This document shows, in pieces, positions 9,127-20,373 of a stretch of 64,000 bases of DNA (within the stretch, counting starts at the first letter, position 1; the number at the start of each line of letters is the position of its first letter). Below the pieces are notes generated by a model. The model did no database searches. It saw only the letters and a program-made list of their open reading frames with translations, and was not told the origin of the DNA. This DNA comes from Epithemia pelagica (Eukaryota > Bacillariophyta > Bacillariophyceae > Surirellales > Surirellaceae), in contig OX337236.1 of the NCBI GenBank assembly GCA_946965045.2, forward strand, positions 2,542,001-2,606,000. Direction: 5' to 3'. Position numbers and translations under genes: made by a program.

Positions 9127-10854
9127 TCATTGTGGTCGTTGACCCGTGACGAGGACCCATCCATTTCGTCGTTCCGCCACTTGGACTTGTTCCAAACCAG
9201 CTTGGATATACGCATCCAGAACCGAGTTGATGGTCGACTCTTGGTCCAAGATGCCACTCATACCCAATACTCCTCCTGGTTCCAATTGCGCCACCAAAGT
9301 GGGTGCCAAGACCACCAACGGTCCCGCTAAGATATTGGCTACCACAATATGATACCGCTGATTGTGTAGGGACAGTGGTAAAAACAAGGACGATGACGTA
9401 TCATCAACATTGTCGTCTTGTTGTTGTTGTTGTTGCTGCTGCTGTTTCTGTTGTTCTCGATGGACAGCTTTGAGCAAGAGTGCCTTGGAATCCTGGTCCG
9501 TCTTTCCACTCGTCATTGGTGAGGAAGAGGAGGACGAAACGTCATCGGAAGACAGTAAAGGAGGCAAATAACTATGCATCGGCACTGGTCCATTGTGGAG
9601 CGCGTTTTCATTGGCAATGCGACATGCATCCACATCAATATCGATGCCAACTACACGGACCGGAAAGGCCTCCTCCCACAACCGGCACGCTGCCATGCCC
9701 AAAATACCCGAACCGGTACCATAATCCAAGACCCACAACGTGTGAGTGCTGTTTTCACCTTGGAAAAATTGTTGTGGTGCCACTTGAGCCAACCATTCCA
9801 AACACAATTGCGTCGTGGCATGCTCTCCTGTTCCAAAGGCAATACCACCCTGTAGCTGCAATTCTATCGTATTCGCATCATGATGAGCATCATTTGGATT
9901 GTGGTTGCTTTGATTCGCAATGGCGTGTTGCACGTGCTCGTCGGAATGCCACGGAAATCTCAAGACAAAGGTTGTCGTTGAAGTAGCCGTGGTGCTAGCA
10001 CTGTCAAAATTGATACGAGTGGACGTAGGACAGGATAAAACAATGGGATTCCACGAGCTTTGGACATGAACGACCCAATCTCGGTCGGGTACGGCTTCCA
10101 CTTCCACGGGTAAGGAGGAGGAAGCATCGACACCCCAAAAGGTTTGTTGCACCAACGTCCAAACCTCATCCAAATCGATCGAGGGTGGAAAGTGAGCCGT
10201 GACATTGCAGCGATTCCATAAGGGTGCAGCCCAATGCACCGAGTCATGCCAGAAATTGATATTGTCGGAGGAGATGCCTTCCCGAAACAAGGGAGATTCG
10301 TCCGGTGTTCCCGCATCGGCATCGGTGATACTAGTACTGCAGGCACCCAATTCCATCAAGAAATCACACAAGAGATTGGGATCCAAGGACAACAATGATT
10401 GTTGCTTGTCATCGTTGTTGTCGTCGTCGTCGTCGTCCCTGGTCTTGGGCAAATTGGCAAAGGTCACGGACCGCAGTTGAAACAAAGAAGAGGACGATGA
10501 CTCGTCTGAGTCGTCCAACGATGGCACATTGACAATATCTTCCGAACTATCTACGCTGTTGCGTAAGATCAACGAAGAGAGTGGACATGAAAGATATGTC
10601 GGGTACAGCCTTGAAGATGAGGATAATAGTGCCTGCCTTCCTTTTCCTAGGGACCTAAGCATCAGAGGTCGTAGCCCTACGAAGGTCGACGAGGGCTTCA
10701 TCCTCATCAAAGAGAAGGCCATGACTCCGGTATTGGAAGGACTGGGAGAGATTATTCTCCATCCTGAATGGCTTGTAAGAAGCATGATCGAGAGCACAAG
10801 AACAAGAAACTGTCCCCGAAAGACCGCACTGGTCCAATCTGTTCGAGTCATCAT
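9127..10854 (-). CDS. Ribosomal protein L11 methyltransferase (PrmA) family protein
   Basis: 575 residues. It is a SAM-dependent methyltransferase of the PrmA type, which trimethylates ribosomal protein L11 in bacteria and organelles. Motifs: GGIAFGTGEHATTQLCLEWL (about 336-355, the PrmA-specific pre-motif), LDYGTGSGILG (376-386, motif I for SAM), GIDIDVDACRIANENA (403-418), ANILAGPL (506-513, the NPPY-like catalytic equivalent in PrmA) and GVLGMSGILDQE. The N-terminal 330 residues hold a signal-like hydrophobic stretch (FLVLVLSIMLLTS, about 16-28), low-complexity Ser/Asp runs and a weakly conserved N-terminal domain. A Gln run (residues about 469-479) and a Ser run are inserted between motifs II and IV. 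The leader suggests a plastid or other organelle destination. It shares a 425-bp divergent promoter with the DUF1995 gene. Confidence 0.92.
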   Translation of the reverse strand: MMTRTDWTSAVFRGQFLVLVLSIMLLTSHSGWRIISPSPSNTGVMAFSLMRMKPSSTFVGLRPLMLRSLGKGRQALLSSSSRLYPTYLSCPLSSLILRNSVDSSEDIVNVPSLDDSDESSSSSLFQLRSVTFANLPKTRDDDDDDNNDDKQQSLLSLDPNLLCDFLMELGACSTSITDADAGTPDESPLFREGISSDNINFWHDSVHWAAPLWNRCNVTAHFPPSIDLDEVWTLVQQTFWGVDASSSLPVEVEAVPDRDWVVHVQSSWNPIVLSCPTSTRINFDSASTTATSTTTFVLRFPWHSDEHVQHAIANQSNHNPNDAHHDANTIELQLQGGIAFGTGEHATTQLCLEWLAQVAPQQFFQGENSTHTLWVLDYGTGSGILGMAACRLWEEAFPVRVVGIDIDVDACRIANENALHNGPVPMHSYLPPLLSSDDVSSSSSSPMTSGKTDQDSKALLLKAVHREQQKQQQQQQQQQDDNVDDTSSSLFLPLSLHNQRYHIVVANILAGPLVVLAPTLVAQLEPGGVLGMSGILDQESTINSVLDAYIQAGLEQVQVAERRNGWVLVTGQRPQ

Positions 10855-11279
10855 GGCTTTTCACTTCCCTTTATGGTGGGCCTCCTTGTTGTGTTTTCAA
10901 AGGATCGTTTCAATGAGTCGATATGCTCTCAAAGCAATTGGATGAGCCGCACTTCTCAGAAACAGGTCCAAAGATACGCCGAAATGTCCATCCATCATCG
11001 TGGGCAAAAAGATCCATTCCCCCTCTTTGGGGGAAATCTATCAATCTTTCCCTTCCTGTCACCCCCACTTCTTTCTGCGATATAACAGCGACTTAAAAGC
11101 GACTTGTATTTTCATCATGGGTTGGCGGCAAGTGCAAGTGAGGTGTTTTGGTGATCTTCAAGATCGACCCCATCGACCGATCTTCTTCTTAGGGAGCCTT
11201 GATGCTTATGGATCGACGGACGACCACGATCTAGTAGTTAAAGTCTTTCTCATCTCTTCCTCGCCATCATACAACAATT
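10855..11279. promoter_or_regulatory. Divergent promoter between PrmA-like and DUF1995 genes
   Basis: 425 bp separate the two start codons, so both promoters must lie here. A TA-rich stretch (cgatataacagcg, near 11079) and the sequence ccatcatacaacaatt just before the DUF1995 ATG are seen; no defined factor site can be named. Both products look organelle-targeted, so co-regulation is plausible but untested. Confidence 0.35.
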
Positions 11280-12428
11280 ATGGTGTCGCCCTTTCTTTCT
11301 CTTTCTCTTCTGCTTTCAGCGGTGTGCTTTGGACGAGCCTTTGTCGTGACAACGACGCCAAGAGTCCCTGAATCGGTGGCGTTCCAGCGAACGACATATA
11401 CATTCTTGGCTTCAGCACCGTCGTCTTCGACCAGTACTGCTCCCAGTGGACCCACAGAATTGCCTGATTCTCTGTTGGATGCTGCCGAACGGGCCGCACA
11501 AGCCACAGCCTCGTATGTGGAACAAGCCGGGCCCATGGCTGTACGATGCAGGGTCGATTTTGATACATCCGTTGGTGACGAAACCTTTCCTCTGCTCAAG
11601 ACCAGTGCCGAATTTATGCAACAATTTGTGTCCGCCTGTTGTTATGCCATGATTCCAGGCTTGCAACAAGAACGTCAGGACGAAATGACGCGCGTCATTC
11701 AAGCCAAGGCCCAATTGAAACAGTTGCAGCAGGAAACACAACAAACGGACGAAGAAATGGAGGAAAATCCACAAGTTCAAGAATTGGCGGCGCTGATTCG
11801 CCGACAAGGTCGAGAAACCGAAAACTACGAATGGAAGGGTCCCAAATGTCGAGTCTACCTTCCCGACGAAGGTAATGCTGCCTTGGCTCGTCGTGATTGG
11901 TTGGATGAGACCAATCCCAAAGTGCCACCCTGTGTCGAATTCAGTTCCTGTTCCGGAGTTCAGTTGGCTGATATTTCTAAGGATTCCCTCGTCTTCTTCT
12001 TTTGTCCCAAGGCCTCGGAAGCCGAGGCTGTGGAACGCTTGTTGGAAGCAGCTGAAGAGTCCTGTGTCAATTTGCAAATGACTTGCCTCGTCAATCCTAA
12101 TTTGGTCGATATGGGTGTCACGGGCTTTGGAATGGCTGGACGATTGTTGCGGGAACGCTTGATTGACCGATTGGTCTGCACATATTACTTGCGTACCCTG
12201 GCATGGGGTGCCTTGACCCGCAAATGGCCCCAAAAGTACAGTGTCTGGCAAGAAGATGAAGCTGCCGATGGTGGATATCGGTTGTTGCAAGCGCTGGACT
12301 CCCTTCCGTCCAATCCAGACGTGGAAGATATTTACGATTTGGCCAATAGTGGGAATGCCAATGGCGAAGGAGGTGGCAATGTGTTGAGTCAATTGGGAGA
12401 CTTTATGCAAGGCATGATGCGGTTATGA
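11280..12428 (+). CDS. DUF1995 family protein, probably plastid
   Basis: 382 residues. The DUF1995 domain (known in plants from LPA3-type photosystem II accumulation proteins and related plastid proteins) is visible from about residue 60 to 350. Blocks include [80 protein letters not shown] and [15 protein letters not shown]. The N-terminus ([19 protein letters not shown]) is a signal peptide followed by an AF-VV step typical of diatom plastid leaders. A helical Gln/Glu-rich insertion (about 135-175) separates two halves of the domain. The C-terminus is a Gly/Asn-rich tail. The opposite-strand frame at 11412-12410 is a shadow. Family secure; a role in photosystem assembly is inferred from plant relatives only. 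Confidence 0.88.
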   Translation: MVSPFLSLSLLLSAVCFGRAFVVTTTPRVPESVAFQRTTYTFLASAPSSSTSTAPSGPTELPDSLLDAAERAAQATASYVEQAGPMAVRCRVDFDTSVGDETFPLLKTSAEFMQQFVSACCYAMIPGLQQERQDEMTRVIQAKAQLKQLQQETQQTDEEMEENPQVQELAALIRRQGRETENYEWKGPKCRVYLPDEGNAALARRDWLDETNPKVPPCVEFSSCSGVQLADISKDSLVFFFCPKASEAEAVERLLEAAEESCVNLQMTCLVNPNLVDMGVTGFGMAGRLLRERLIDRLVCTYYLRTLAWGALTRKWPQKYSVWQEDEAADGGYRLLQALDSLPSNPDVEDIYDLANSGNANGEGGGNVLSQLGDFMQGMMRL

Positions 12429-12977
12429 AACCAAACAGGAAGTATGCACCACATAAAGCAGAAACAAACATGGATTAAGCAAGCAGGTAGTCTTGCTGTA
12501 GCGCAAGTGCTTCTTTACAACGAAACCCTCTAGTCGGCAATCTGTAGACTTGTCGCAGCAAATTCTTTTGTTCGTTGCCTTGCTTTTGTGCTTTCTGAAT
12601 ACATTTTCAACGTTAGTTTATGGGTTGAGAGGAGTGACAATCCGACTTTGTAGATTCGAAGCTCAGCCTCTCGATCGGATGGATTCCTTGACACGACTAT
12701 CGCCATCACTGAACAAATCATCCTTGCGTCAGAGTTCCTTTCATGATACCCAAGAGAAGAACAAGACCACATCAACTGATGTCATGCATGTTCACTAGAT
12801 GTTAAACTACATGAGATGCAAGCTAGACTTTCACCAATAGCGCTGTCTGCTTGATATAAAACAAAACGATTTGCTCCATCAGTTTACGGTCCACTTCGAA
12901 GACATTGAGGTCATGGGTCACCAGGTGTATCATCTTTATGTTCATAGGAGAGTCAATTGGTCAGGAACGGCAATGAT
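12429..12977. other. Intergenic between convergent genes, nothing recognised
   Basis: 549 bp with two short unsupported ORFs on opposite strands. It should hold the polyadenylation regions of the DUF1995 gene and the acyl-CoA-binding gene. Confidence 0.4.
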
Positions 12978-14124
12978 TCAAACTCCGGCTAATTCAATGA
13001 CTGCGATGCAGTTTCCCGCCAACATGGACAAAAAGAGAAGCGCCACTCCCAGTGACGGAAGGGTCACAAGCCAATACCACCAGGTTATACACAAGAAAAA
13101 TGTGTACAAGACCGACTTCCATACGATGGATCCTGGAGTGCTTGCCAAACTAACAAGAAGCGCATAAACCCATAAAAACAGGCCCGCCAAACGCGCCGTC
13201 AAGGGTTGATGAGGTTCCGCCAAAGATCCTACAGATTGAGCGCACCACACAACTTGTTCTTTCCAAACGACATCCAAGGCCAAACCAGTGCGTCGGCTTC
13301 CCCACACAATAGTTTGACTCAGTTCCACCACTGCCGTCCAAGCCGTACCGACCAGAATGTAGGACATCCACAAGGACAATAGCGAATTGTGAGTGGGCCA
13401 CAAAAAGGAACGCAGTACATCAATGGGAATCATAGGAACAAATCCTTCCGCCGTCAGAGAAATTCTTTCAATAAGAGTCGCGTACGCGATCAACAGTGCC
13501 TCAGGCAAGGCAAAAATGGATCCAGGCGTGGCAGTCAAGGGCTCTTGCCGTGCCCACCATGCTTGGTCTACTCTTGTATTGGCCAAGCGACGCAAGTATG
13601 CCTGACGAGATTCGGAGGCAGCCGCACAAAGAAGTGGAATGGCGGCTAAACCTCTTGGTTGTTCACCGCCGTTGTTCGAATTGCTGTTGTTGGTAGTGCC
13701 ATTTTCAATCGCAGGTGTGTTCTCCGGAGTTTGTCCGACCGAAGATTGTTGCGTTCCATAGACACGAAGCTGGCGATCACTTTCATGAATGTACGACCGC
13801 ATGGCTTCCGGTTTCGACACCCCCGACTTTGCTTGCCAAGCTTGATACTTGGCTCGTTCGGCTGCCGACGAAGTAGACAAGGAAGTGGGTGCATCACCCG
13901 AAACTGCCTGTTTGTGCAATGCATACAGTTCCAACTTGTCACGATTCTGGTGGAAAAAGCAAAAGGATTTACTGGTGAGGTACCATTTGTTCGGATATTC
14001 GCTACAACAGGAAGACGAATGGACTCACGGACGGTACACTTCCAGGCTTCCAATTTCGCATTTCATTCGTTTTCTGTCGAAAGGACGACACTAATTCTGT
14101 TTCGCTGTTCCCGGAATCGACCAT
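12978..14124 (-). CDS. Acyl-CoA-binding domain protein with C-terminal membrane segments, two exons
   Basis: Exon 1 is 14124-14029 and exon 2 is 13946-12978, phase 0, 354 residues. The 82-bp intron runs from GTGAGT to CCACCAG. The joined N-terminus forms an acyl-CoA-binding (ACBP) domain: helix 1 around ELVSSFRQKTNEM, then KLELYALHKQAVSGD (the YxxxKQAxxGD acyl-CoA contact block, about residues 37-51) and AKYQAWQAKSGVSKPEAM with SYI. A Ser/Asn-rich linker follows. The C-terminal half is hydrophobic with about four to six membrane segments (for example LLSLWMSYILVGTAWTAVVE and SVLYTFFLCITWWYWLVTLP). It likely binds long-chain acyl-CoA esters at the surface of the ER, Golgi or another endomembrane. 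The splice is my inference; it restores the start of the ACBP domain, which supports it. It is divergent from the DUF1295 gene. Confidence 0.85.
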
Positions 14125-14451
14125 GATGGTAGATAGCGATCAATCAAGACAGTGCAAACAGGTAAGAGTAGGGGTCTTTGGGAATTGGGAACACAACAAC
14201 AAGAACAGGATCACTTGAGGCAGAAGGAGAAGGACCCAGAATCTTATATCCAAGATAGATGATCGCCATCGTCGTGCACGAAAGAGACGTCATCTGTCAC
14301 TATACAATGTAGTGTAGCGCTAAATACACGACGCGAGGGCGAATGTGCGCGCTGAAGGTTGGTCCCGGGGGACTCGAAAAGACATCCAGAACTGGAGGCA
14401 AATCTTTTTCTCTGCGGAAGGTTTTTGGGAGACATCAAGATCAAGGTGACC
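14125..14451. promoter_or_regulatory. Divergent promoter between ACBP and DUF1295 genes
   Basis: 327 bp between two start codons. Both genes encode lipid-related membrane proteins. I see no defined motif beyond general A/G-rich tracts near 14200-14235. Confidence 0.3.
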
Positions 14452-15863
14452 ATGACATTCATCCGAATGATTTGCATCTTTGTTGTCGCACTATGCTTCT
14501 GTTTATTGGGCACCGTGGAAGCATCCTTGGGAAATATGGGTTTCATGAAGCTCAAGCAAGTGCAAGGGGGCTTCAATGGGGATGTAATTGAGGTGCCGCT
14601 AGTTCTAGCCAAACCGAACAGAAGAATCCTGCCCAAGCCTTCTTCTTCCACGAAGTCTCGTGCATCACCCGTCGCACCGGTTGTGCCTTTGCCAGATCCG
14701 ATTCAGCCGAAGACAACGACTACGACCGAAACAGTGCCGGTTAAGCCAGTATGGACGCAGGAGGTTTCATTCAGCAACCGACCCCTCTACCGATTTGACG
14801 CCATTGTGGTGGGTGCAAACTTTGTTGGCCTTCTTTTCAGCATGTTTCTTCGAGGAACGTCGCGTCATTATCATGTTGATCTTTTTGGATCCGGGGCCTT
14901 TGCGCTTGCAGCAGCTCCATTCTTGCTCCAGGCACAGAAAGAGCTAGATTCCACCACCTCACAACGCACGCAAACCGCAACCACCATTGCGGCACAGCAA
15001 AATGCTCAACGCATAAAACTAACGTCGGTTGCCGTTCTTGGCTGGTCTGTCAGACTGGCAACGTATTTGTTCGTCAGAGTGGTGGAGCAAGGAGGAGATG
15101 GTCGCCTGGATGCGATTATGCAGAATCCGTTATATGCTGCTGGATTTTGGGCCTTTTCATCCCTCTGGGGCATGATATGTGGCTTACCCTATTCCATGGG
15201 ATTGACCTCGTCGAGTGTAGGGACCGCCAACAAAAAGGTCTTTCAAACGGGCATGGGTATATTTGCTGCCGGGTGGCTGATTGAGACTGTCGCCGATTAT
15301 CAAAAATGGATCTTTAAGCATACTCCTGCGGATGGTGCAGGTGTCGAGTTTTGCAATGTGGGTTTGTGGGGCTTGTCACAACATCCAAATTGGTTTGGTG
15401 ACTTACTCGTATGGAGTGGATTGTGGATTGCGAATGCACCCTCCTTGATTGAGAAGCCAAAAAAGAAGGGATTTTGGCACAAGGTGTGGTCCTTTCGTCG
15501 ACTGGCTGTGGCAGCCTTGGGGCCCTTTTTCCTGTGGAGATTGTTTGATCAACAATCGACGGGACGCATGTTAACAGACACCTTTACGGCGAAACGCAAA
15601 ACCCATGGATATGGAAGCAATCCGGATTATACCAAGTACATTGATCGTAAGTCTTGTTGTTGTTGTTCTTTGCGAAGCGGAATTCAAATTCGGTCCGTCT
15701 TGGATCTAATCTCCCTTTCTCAATCTCTCTCTGCCTTTCATCACTCCTGTTGCTCTGGTGTGGTCTATTGGTTCTTTTTGCTTTCTTTATGAATGAAATA
15801 GACACACCCTTGATTGTGCCCAAAGTGTTTCAGATCAAATCGATTTCCATCAGCTACGCATGA
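14452..15863 (+). CDS. DUF1295 / steroid 5-alpha-reductase-like multi-pass membrane protein, two exons
   Basis: Exon 1 is 14452-15646 and exon 2 is 15802-15863 (phase 1; GTAAGT donor, AATAG acceptor, 155-bp intron), 418 residues. The chosen ATG begins a clear signal peptide (FIRMICIFVVALCFCLLG). After a Pro/Thr-rich linker come about six membrane segments. The family signature is present: VADYQKWIFK (the ADxQK block), then FCNVGLWGLSQHPNWFGDLL (the GLWxxSRHPNxFGE block, NADPH/SAM-binding region shared by DUF1295, steroid reductases and isoprenylcysteine methyltransferases). The second exon adds a short tail (TPLIVPKVFQ) matching the usual xxxLIPF-like C-terminus, which supports the splice. 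Probable ER or plastid-envelope lipid reductase or methyltransferase; substrate unknown. Confidence 0.85.
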
Positions 15864-17160
15864 TGATGATCTCTGGATGAAGAATGAACGACTTTGGTGG
15901 TTGAAAACTTACTTGTGTCCACGGATTCCTAAGGAGCCAACTTTTTTTTGTCCTGAGGTGTTGAAAGTGTTGAAAAATTGTTACCTATGTCAACAACAAC
16001 TAACTATCTAGGTGTTGAAAAATTCTTCTGTGTTTTTACGATTAAATCTTCGTGTCTCTTGTGTTGATTGCATGCACCATTCTGATTGCTTTCGATTACA
16101 CTACTTTGGTAGCAAGCCAGTTGTACTATTGTGATTTGAATGCACATTCGCTCGTCCTCTATGAGAGAACCTGAGACACCACAAAGCCATCATCCATCAT
16201 ACGGACCGACAGCCCCGGCGTTTCGACAAAGCAAGACGACCAAATATACAAACAAAAACGGCGGCACTCACAATCACTACTGGAGGAATCGAACCTTGGG
16301 CCCAACGAGAGTCAAGAGCCAACTGACCCAGACTGGTCAAACCTTGGGGACCTCCCACCCTACTACGACGCAGTCAAGAGCCGACCCAGACTGACAGTGA
16401 GTGTCATCATCATTCATATCGCCCAATAAACCCGGGCAGAAAAAGGACCTCTCCTCACTCGTTCGGTGGAAACGCGCAAGTAGGTGTTCCAAGTCGCGCT
16501 GATACACCATCAGCTTCTTTTACTAGGGCTTTTAATCTCACATGATTTTCTATTCCACACATATTGCTTTATCAACACGCAACAAAACCCTACTACCTAG
16601 TTAGCTTTATGTGTCAATGGCTTCTACGAACTCCGTCTACCGCCCACTCCGGCGTCTATTAGGACTTAGCACAGGTAGATGTTGATTGCTTTTCGCTTTC
16701 TCCCCACACAGCCGGATACCACGTACTTGGTCTTTCGGCAGGCCTAAAATTGTTCACGATTTACAGTGATCCTACGGCACGCTTTCAAATTTTCACAACG
16801 ATTTACAGTGGTTTTTTGTATGCTGATGAGTACGATACTGTACTCTTTCATAGTCAATAATTCATCTACTCTTCTCCTGTGATTGTTTTTTATGTGGACG
16901 AGGGATGGAAGGTATGAAAGTATTGATGCAGAGCCATTGTGCACGGTTCGCTCGTTTCTCCGCCTAAAACATGAATTGAGTGGATCTGGATTGGAAGCTC
17001 TCTACTATCGAGTCTTTCCTTTGATCCCCTTGATACCCTGTTTAACATATCGATTCAGACGCTCTTCTCCGTTCCACAGAGTGTGCTTCTGGTTCTGTGT
17101 ATAGACAAAGAAAATGTATCTTGTAGTTTGTGAATCGAAGAGAATCCTTAGTAGCAAATA

Positions 17161-17281
17161 ATGAAGCCGTGGTAGAAATCCCACAATTGCTACTTACTAG
17201 CAAATGAAGCCGTGGTAGAAATCCCACAATTGCTACTTACTAGCAAATGAAGCCGTGGTAGAAATCCCACAATTGCTACTT
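17161..17281. repeat. 43-bp tandem repeat, about 2.8 copies
   Basis: Units start at 17161, 17204 and 17247 and are identical over their shared length. Each unit begins with atgaagccgtggtagaaatc and ends tacttactagcaa; the third copy is cut short after tgctact. The perfect identity suggests recent expansion by slippage or unequal exchange. Confidence 0.95.
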
Positions 17282-18308
17282 GGGACTACGAAACCTATCA
17301 CTCTATTTTGGTCGTGTTTCGTTTCCGTAAAATCAATGAGTACCTACCTAGTTGCCTTCAGTTCCACTTTTAAAAAAGAGATCGTGTATTGAGACTTGAG
17401 ATGCTGTCCTGACTGAGCTGAAATAACAGCTTTATGTCGGTGAGATGAAGAAACAACATTACTTGTGGTTGAAAGTTTGTTTATTGTTGTACAATAATAA
17501 TACCTACAGAACCCTCGTCACAGACAAGAGCTACGGTTCGGCTCTTATTTCCGATCACGTCCTTTCCCGTGTGATCGATCACGTTCATTCCTCCTTCATT
17601 CTACGTGTTCCATTCTTTTGTTCCTGTATTTCCATCGACTTGCCATCGCGGAACTGCTTATTCGGCTAGCTGAAGCTTTCTTCATGCTCACAGGACATTT
17701 TGACATTCCTTGGTTTTTTCCTATAGAAGTTCTTCCCTTGTGAACAAATACACGATTCATTCTCTTAGCCTTCCTTGATGTGGGCATCTAAGTCCTCGAG
17801 TTGCAAACTGTAAGAAAGTAGCTGATACATCCAAATCGGAGCAAGATCGCTTTATGTATATCGTGTGCTAATCAATCAAATAAATAAAGTCACCTTGCGA
17901 ACAATCACAGCAGTACTTCTTCTGAGCAAGGAATGATAGCAAATTATTGACGTCCGTTAAGCAGACAAAGATGCACGCTCGTGATGCGTTCGACAAGAAA
18001 TTGTAGGCGCGAAACTGGGGATTATACCAAAAGTGACTTCTCATTTTCAGCCATACCAACAGAGATTCTGTTCGATTAAAGATTGCCTCTTCTTGAGCCG
18101 CTTAGATTGAAATTGGACATTTCGAATGCCATGGAAATTCAAGTCTAAGCATAGTTGAATCAATGCAGGAAGCAGTTTGCTAATGCATTTTTGAACGCTA
18201 TGTCACCGTAAAAGTAGCATCATTAATTCATCTATTTCAGACCGAACCTGCGGTTCAAACACTCCGAAAGCATAATGATAGGTACGGATCAATCGCTCCT
18301 GGAAGTAG

Positions 18309-18545
18309 CCTACAACAGAACTTTTAAACCATAATACTCAATTTAGCCTACAGAGTGTTAAGATGAATCTACGTCTAAAGTGACTATCTTTCTTTATAGA
18401 CGATCCAAATGATTTTCAGTTTCATCCCATCGGATGAAGGTGCTTTACAGAAGTTTTAAACCATAATACTCGATGTAACCTACATAATGTAAAGGTGAAT
18501 CTACATTTAAAGTTACTATCTTCATTTATAGACTAGCTGAATAGT
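18309..18545. repeat. Degenerate direct repeat, two units of about 95 bp
   Basis: Two copies, about 18314-18410 and 18447-18545. Each contains ttttaaaccataatactc, a taacctac/tagcctac step, gtgaatctac or gatgaatctac, and tttatagac. They differ at roughly one base in eight, so the duplication is old. Confidence 0.8.
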
Positions 18546-18565
18546 TTTCTTGACATTGCTCAGCT

Positions 18566-18700
18566 TTGTCGTAACCTGTAACTCAAAAATAGAGCTTCCT
18601 TACAAGTAAGATAAATGGGAAAGAGAACAAAATGAGGCAAGATCTGCTTTCCAGTTTTGTCGTAACCTGTAACTCAACCATAGAGCTTCCTTACATTATG
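18566..18700. repeat. Direct repeat of about 45 bp
   Basis: The string gtcgtaacctgtaactcaa plus atagagcttccttac occurs near 18569-18605 and again near 18660-18697, about 91 bp apart. Confidence 0.8.
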
Positions 18701-18728
18701 CCAATGCTAAGGTTTTTTTCGAACGCAA

Positions 18729-18950
18729 TTGACGCAATTGAAAAAGAAGTGGAATCAAGGACACAATCGATATTTGGCGGGCATTACGGCTCACAATATG
18801 GCCGTGGTCCATACCTTGGCCGTCTTGCAAGACGACCAGGCCGACTACGAAGAAAAGCACCATGACAATGAAGATCCCGTGGACTTGTTTCGACAAGCCA
18901 TTCAGATAAAGGAATTGGCCTTTGGGTCCTGTCATTTTGAACAGTTTTGA
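18729..18950 (+). pseudogene. TPR/kinesin-light-chain-like gene fragment
   Basis: An open stretch of about 73 codons without an ATG start. It reads AGITAHNMAVVHTLAVLQDD and then LFRQAIQIKELAFGSCH, which resembles the helix pairs of tetratricopeptide proteins common in diatoms (xHNxAVVH, LFxxAIxIKExAFGxxH). No flanking repeats or start are found, so I read it as a relic of a TPR gene. Confidence 0.5.
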
Positions 18951-20096
18951 GGTAGGCTTTGAAAAAATGAGTTTCGAGTTTTAGGTTTCAATAATATTGT
19001 ACTCCCATGACTTTCCCCACCACATGAACTATGGAAATGCACGCCGTTGAGTAATCGTAATATTATATTGCATAAGCGGAGAAGGGAATGGAGGCTTCGT
19101 TCCGTGAGCCTGTTGTCTTGGAAGTGGTTACCAAAAGCCATATTCTTAGAATCTGATTACTTATATATCCTCTAGAATGATGGACAACATAAAAGCGTGT
19201 GGGGCTCCTGGCAAAATCTCGAAACTAGATTCTCTGTTGGGTTGAAGAGGGCCAGTCTTCACACCTTTGCTGTTTCGGTTCTTCGATCATAACCTAATGG
19301 CTGTTCAACTCGATTTTCATAGCTCGATGGACAAGAGCCGTGGAAATAAATCCTTTCCTTTCAAGCTGCTGCTACTTGTTTCTGTCTCATTTATATCATC
19401 AATAGTCTAATCTCACGCTCATAAGAAAAGTAGACGAGTGGGCTATAAGCTAACAGGTTTCGGATGGATTGGAGTTTTGACGCACAGAGGACTGTCCTCG
19501 ATGGTACATGACGGGTTTTTAAAGTGTCTATGAATTGAGCTTTGCATTCTTTGTATGGTGTTCGCAATAAATGTTCAATCCAGGTATTGTGTAAGATCAC
19601 GTTCAGGTTTCGTTCCAAACTTATGCTGCACTTTTTAGGAATCAACAAGCGAAAGTACAAGGCTGGCAGAACCTTGGCAAATGTTGGCGGGGAAAGTCTC
19701 GGACATAGGTAGTACTAAAATGACGGATATTTCTTGACCTTAAGTTGCCCAGCGGCCATCGACGACAAGGAGTTATGCACAGAGTGCCGAAGGGAAAGAA
19801 AGGTAAGGGATGCTAGCATTTGGAGGGTAGCGGCTTGCATTGTGAAATGGTGCACTGCTTATGGGACAGAAAATACTTCAGAGATGAAGAAACCCTTAGA
19901 AGATACTGTGCGGAGATCGGCGATGGCAACAAAGCTACATGGATTTATTTCCTTTGAGTAATCCATATAGAACCACCCATTCCCGGGTGCTGCGATAATT
20001 TGCAGGTATTCTCTACCACGTAGACAGAACTGGCGCGCTAATTAAGCACTGAATCTTTTCCGTACGAAACACTACAAGCGAGATTAACTTCATTTA

Positions 20097-20294
20097 GCTA
20101 GAACTCGACCCTACGGCAACATGTAGATGCTCAAACTTTTTCTTTAAGAAATCTCTGTCACCATTGGATTACCCCATGACACCCATCTATGACAAATCAC
20201 ATTGGATTCCACAGGCTATATCATTAAGGATGTGTGTTAAGGAAAAAGTTTGAGCATCTTCATGTTGGTTGGATATTGTCGAGTTCTATCTAGT
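20097..20294. repeat. Imperfect inverted repeat (foldback), copy A
   Basis: Left arm 20097-20147 and right arm 20236-20294. The arms share ctagaactcgac, aacatg and agatgctcaaactttttc in inverted order, with a few mismatches and a small insertion in one arm. The loop is about 88 bp. It could be a MITE-like foldback or a transcribed hairpin; no coding capacity seen. Confidence 0.85.
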
Positions 20295-20373
20295 TGAAAC
20301 TATATGTCCAACGGTACATTTTCGCCCGTCATGGGCATACCCGGAGAGAAGGCACTCTAGGCGTGATAGGCAT

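Larger units (their letters stand above)
15864..19974. other. Gene-poor region of 4.1 kb with small repeats
   Basis: No intact gene is supported. Contents listed separately are a 43-bp tandem repeat (17161-17281), degenerate direct repeats (18309-18700) and one TPR-like gene fragment (18729-18950). The rest is AT-rich sequence with short ORFs lacking motifs. Confidence 0.5.

Noticed and set aside
11412-12410. 332-residue open frame on the minus strand
   Set aside because: Antisense to the DUF1995 gene, composition typical of a shadow frame, no recognisable domain.
16285-16330. tRNA-like A box (tgggtcagttgg) and B box (ggttcgattcc) on the minus strand
   Set aside because: The spacing between boxes is only 23 nt, the T stem pairs at three of five positions and no acceptor stem forms, so it is neither a tRNA nor a supported SINE.
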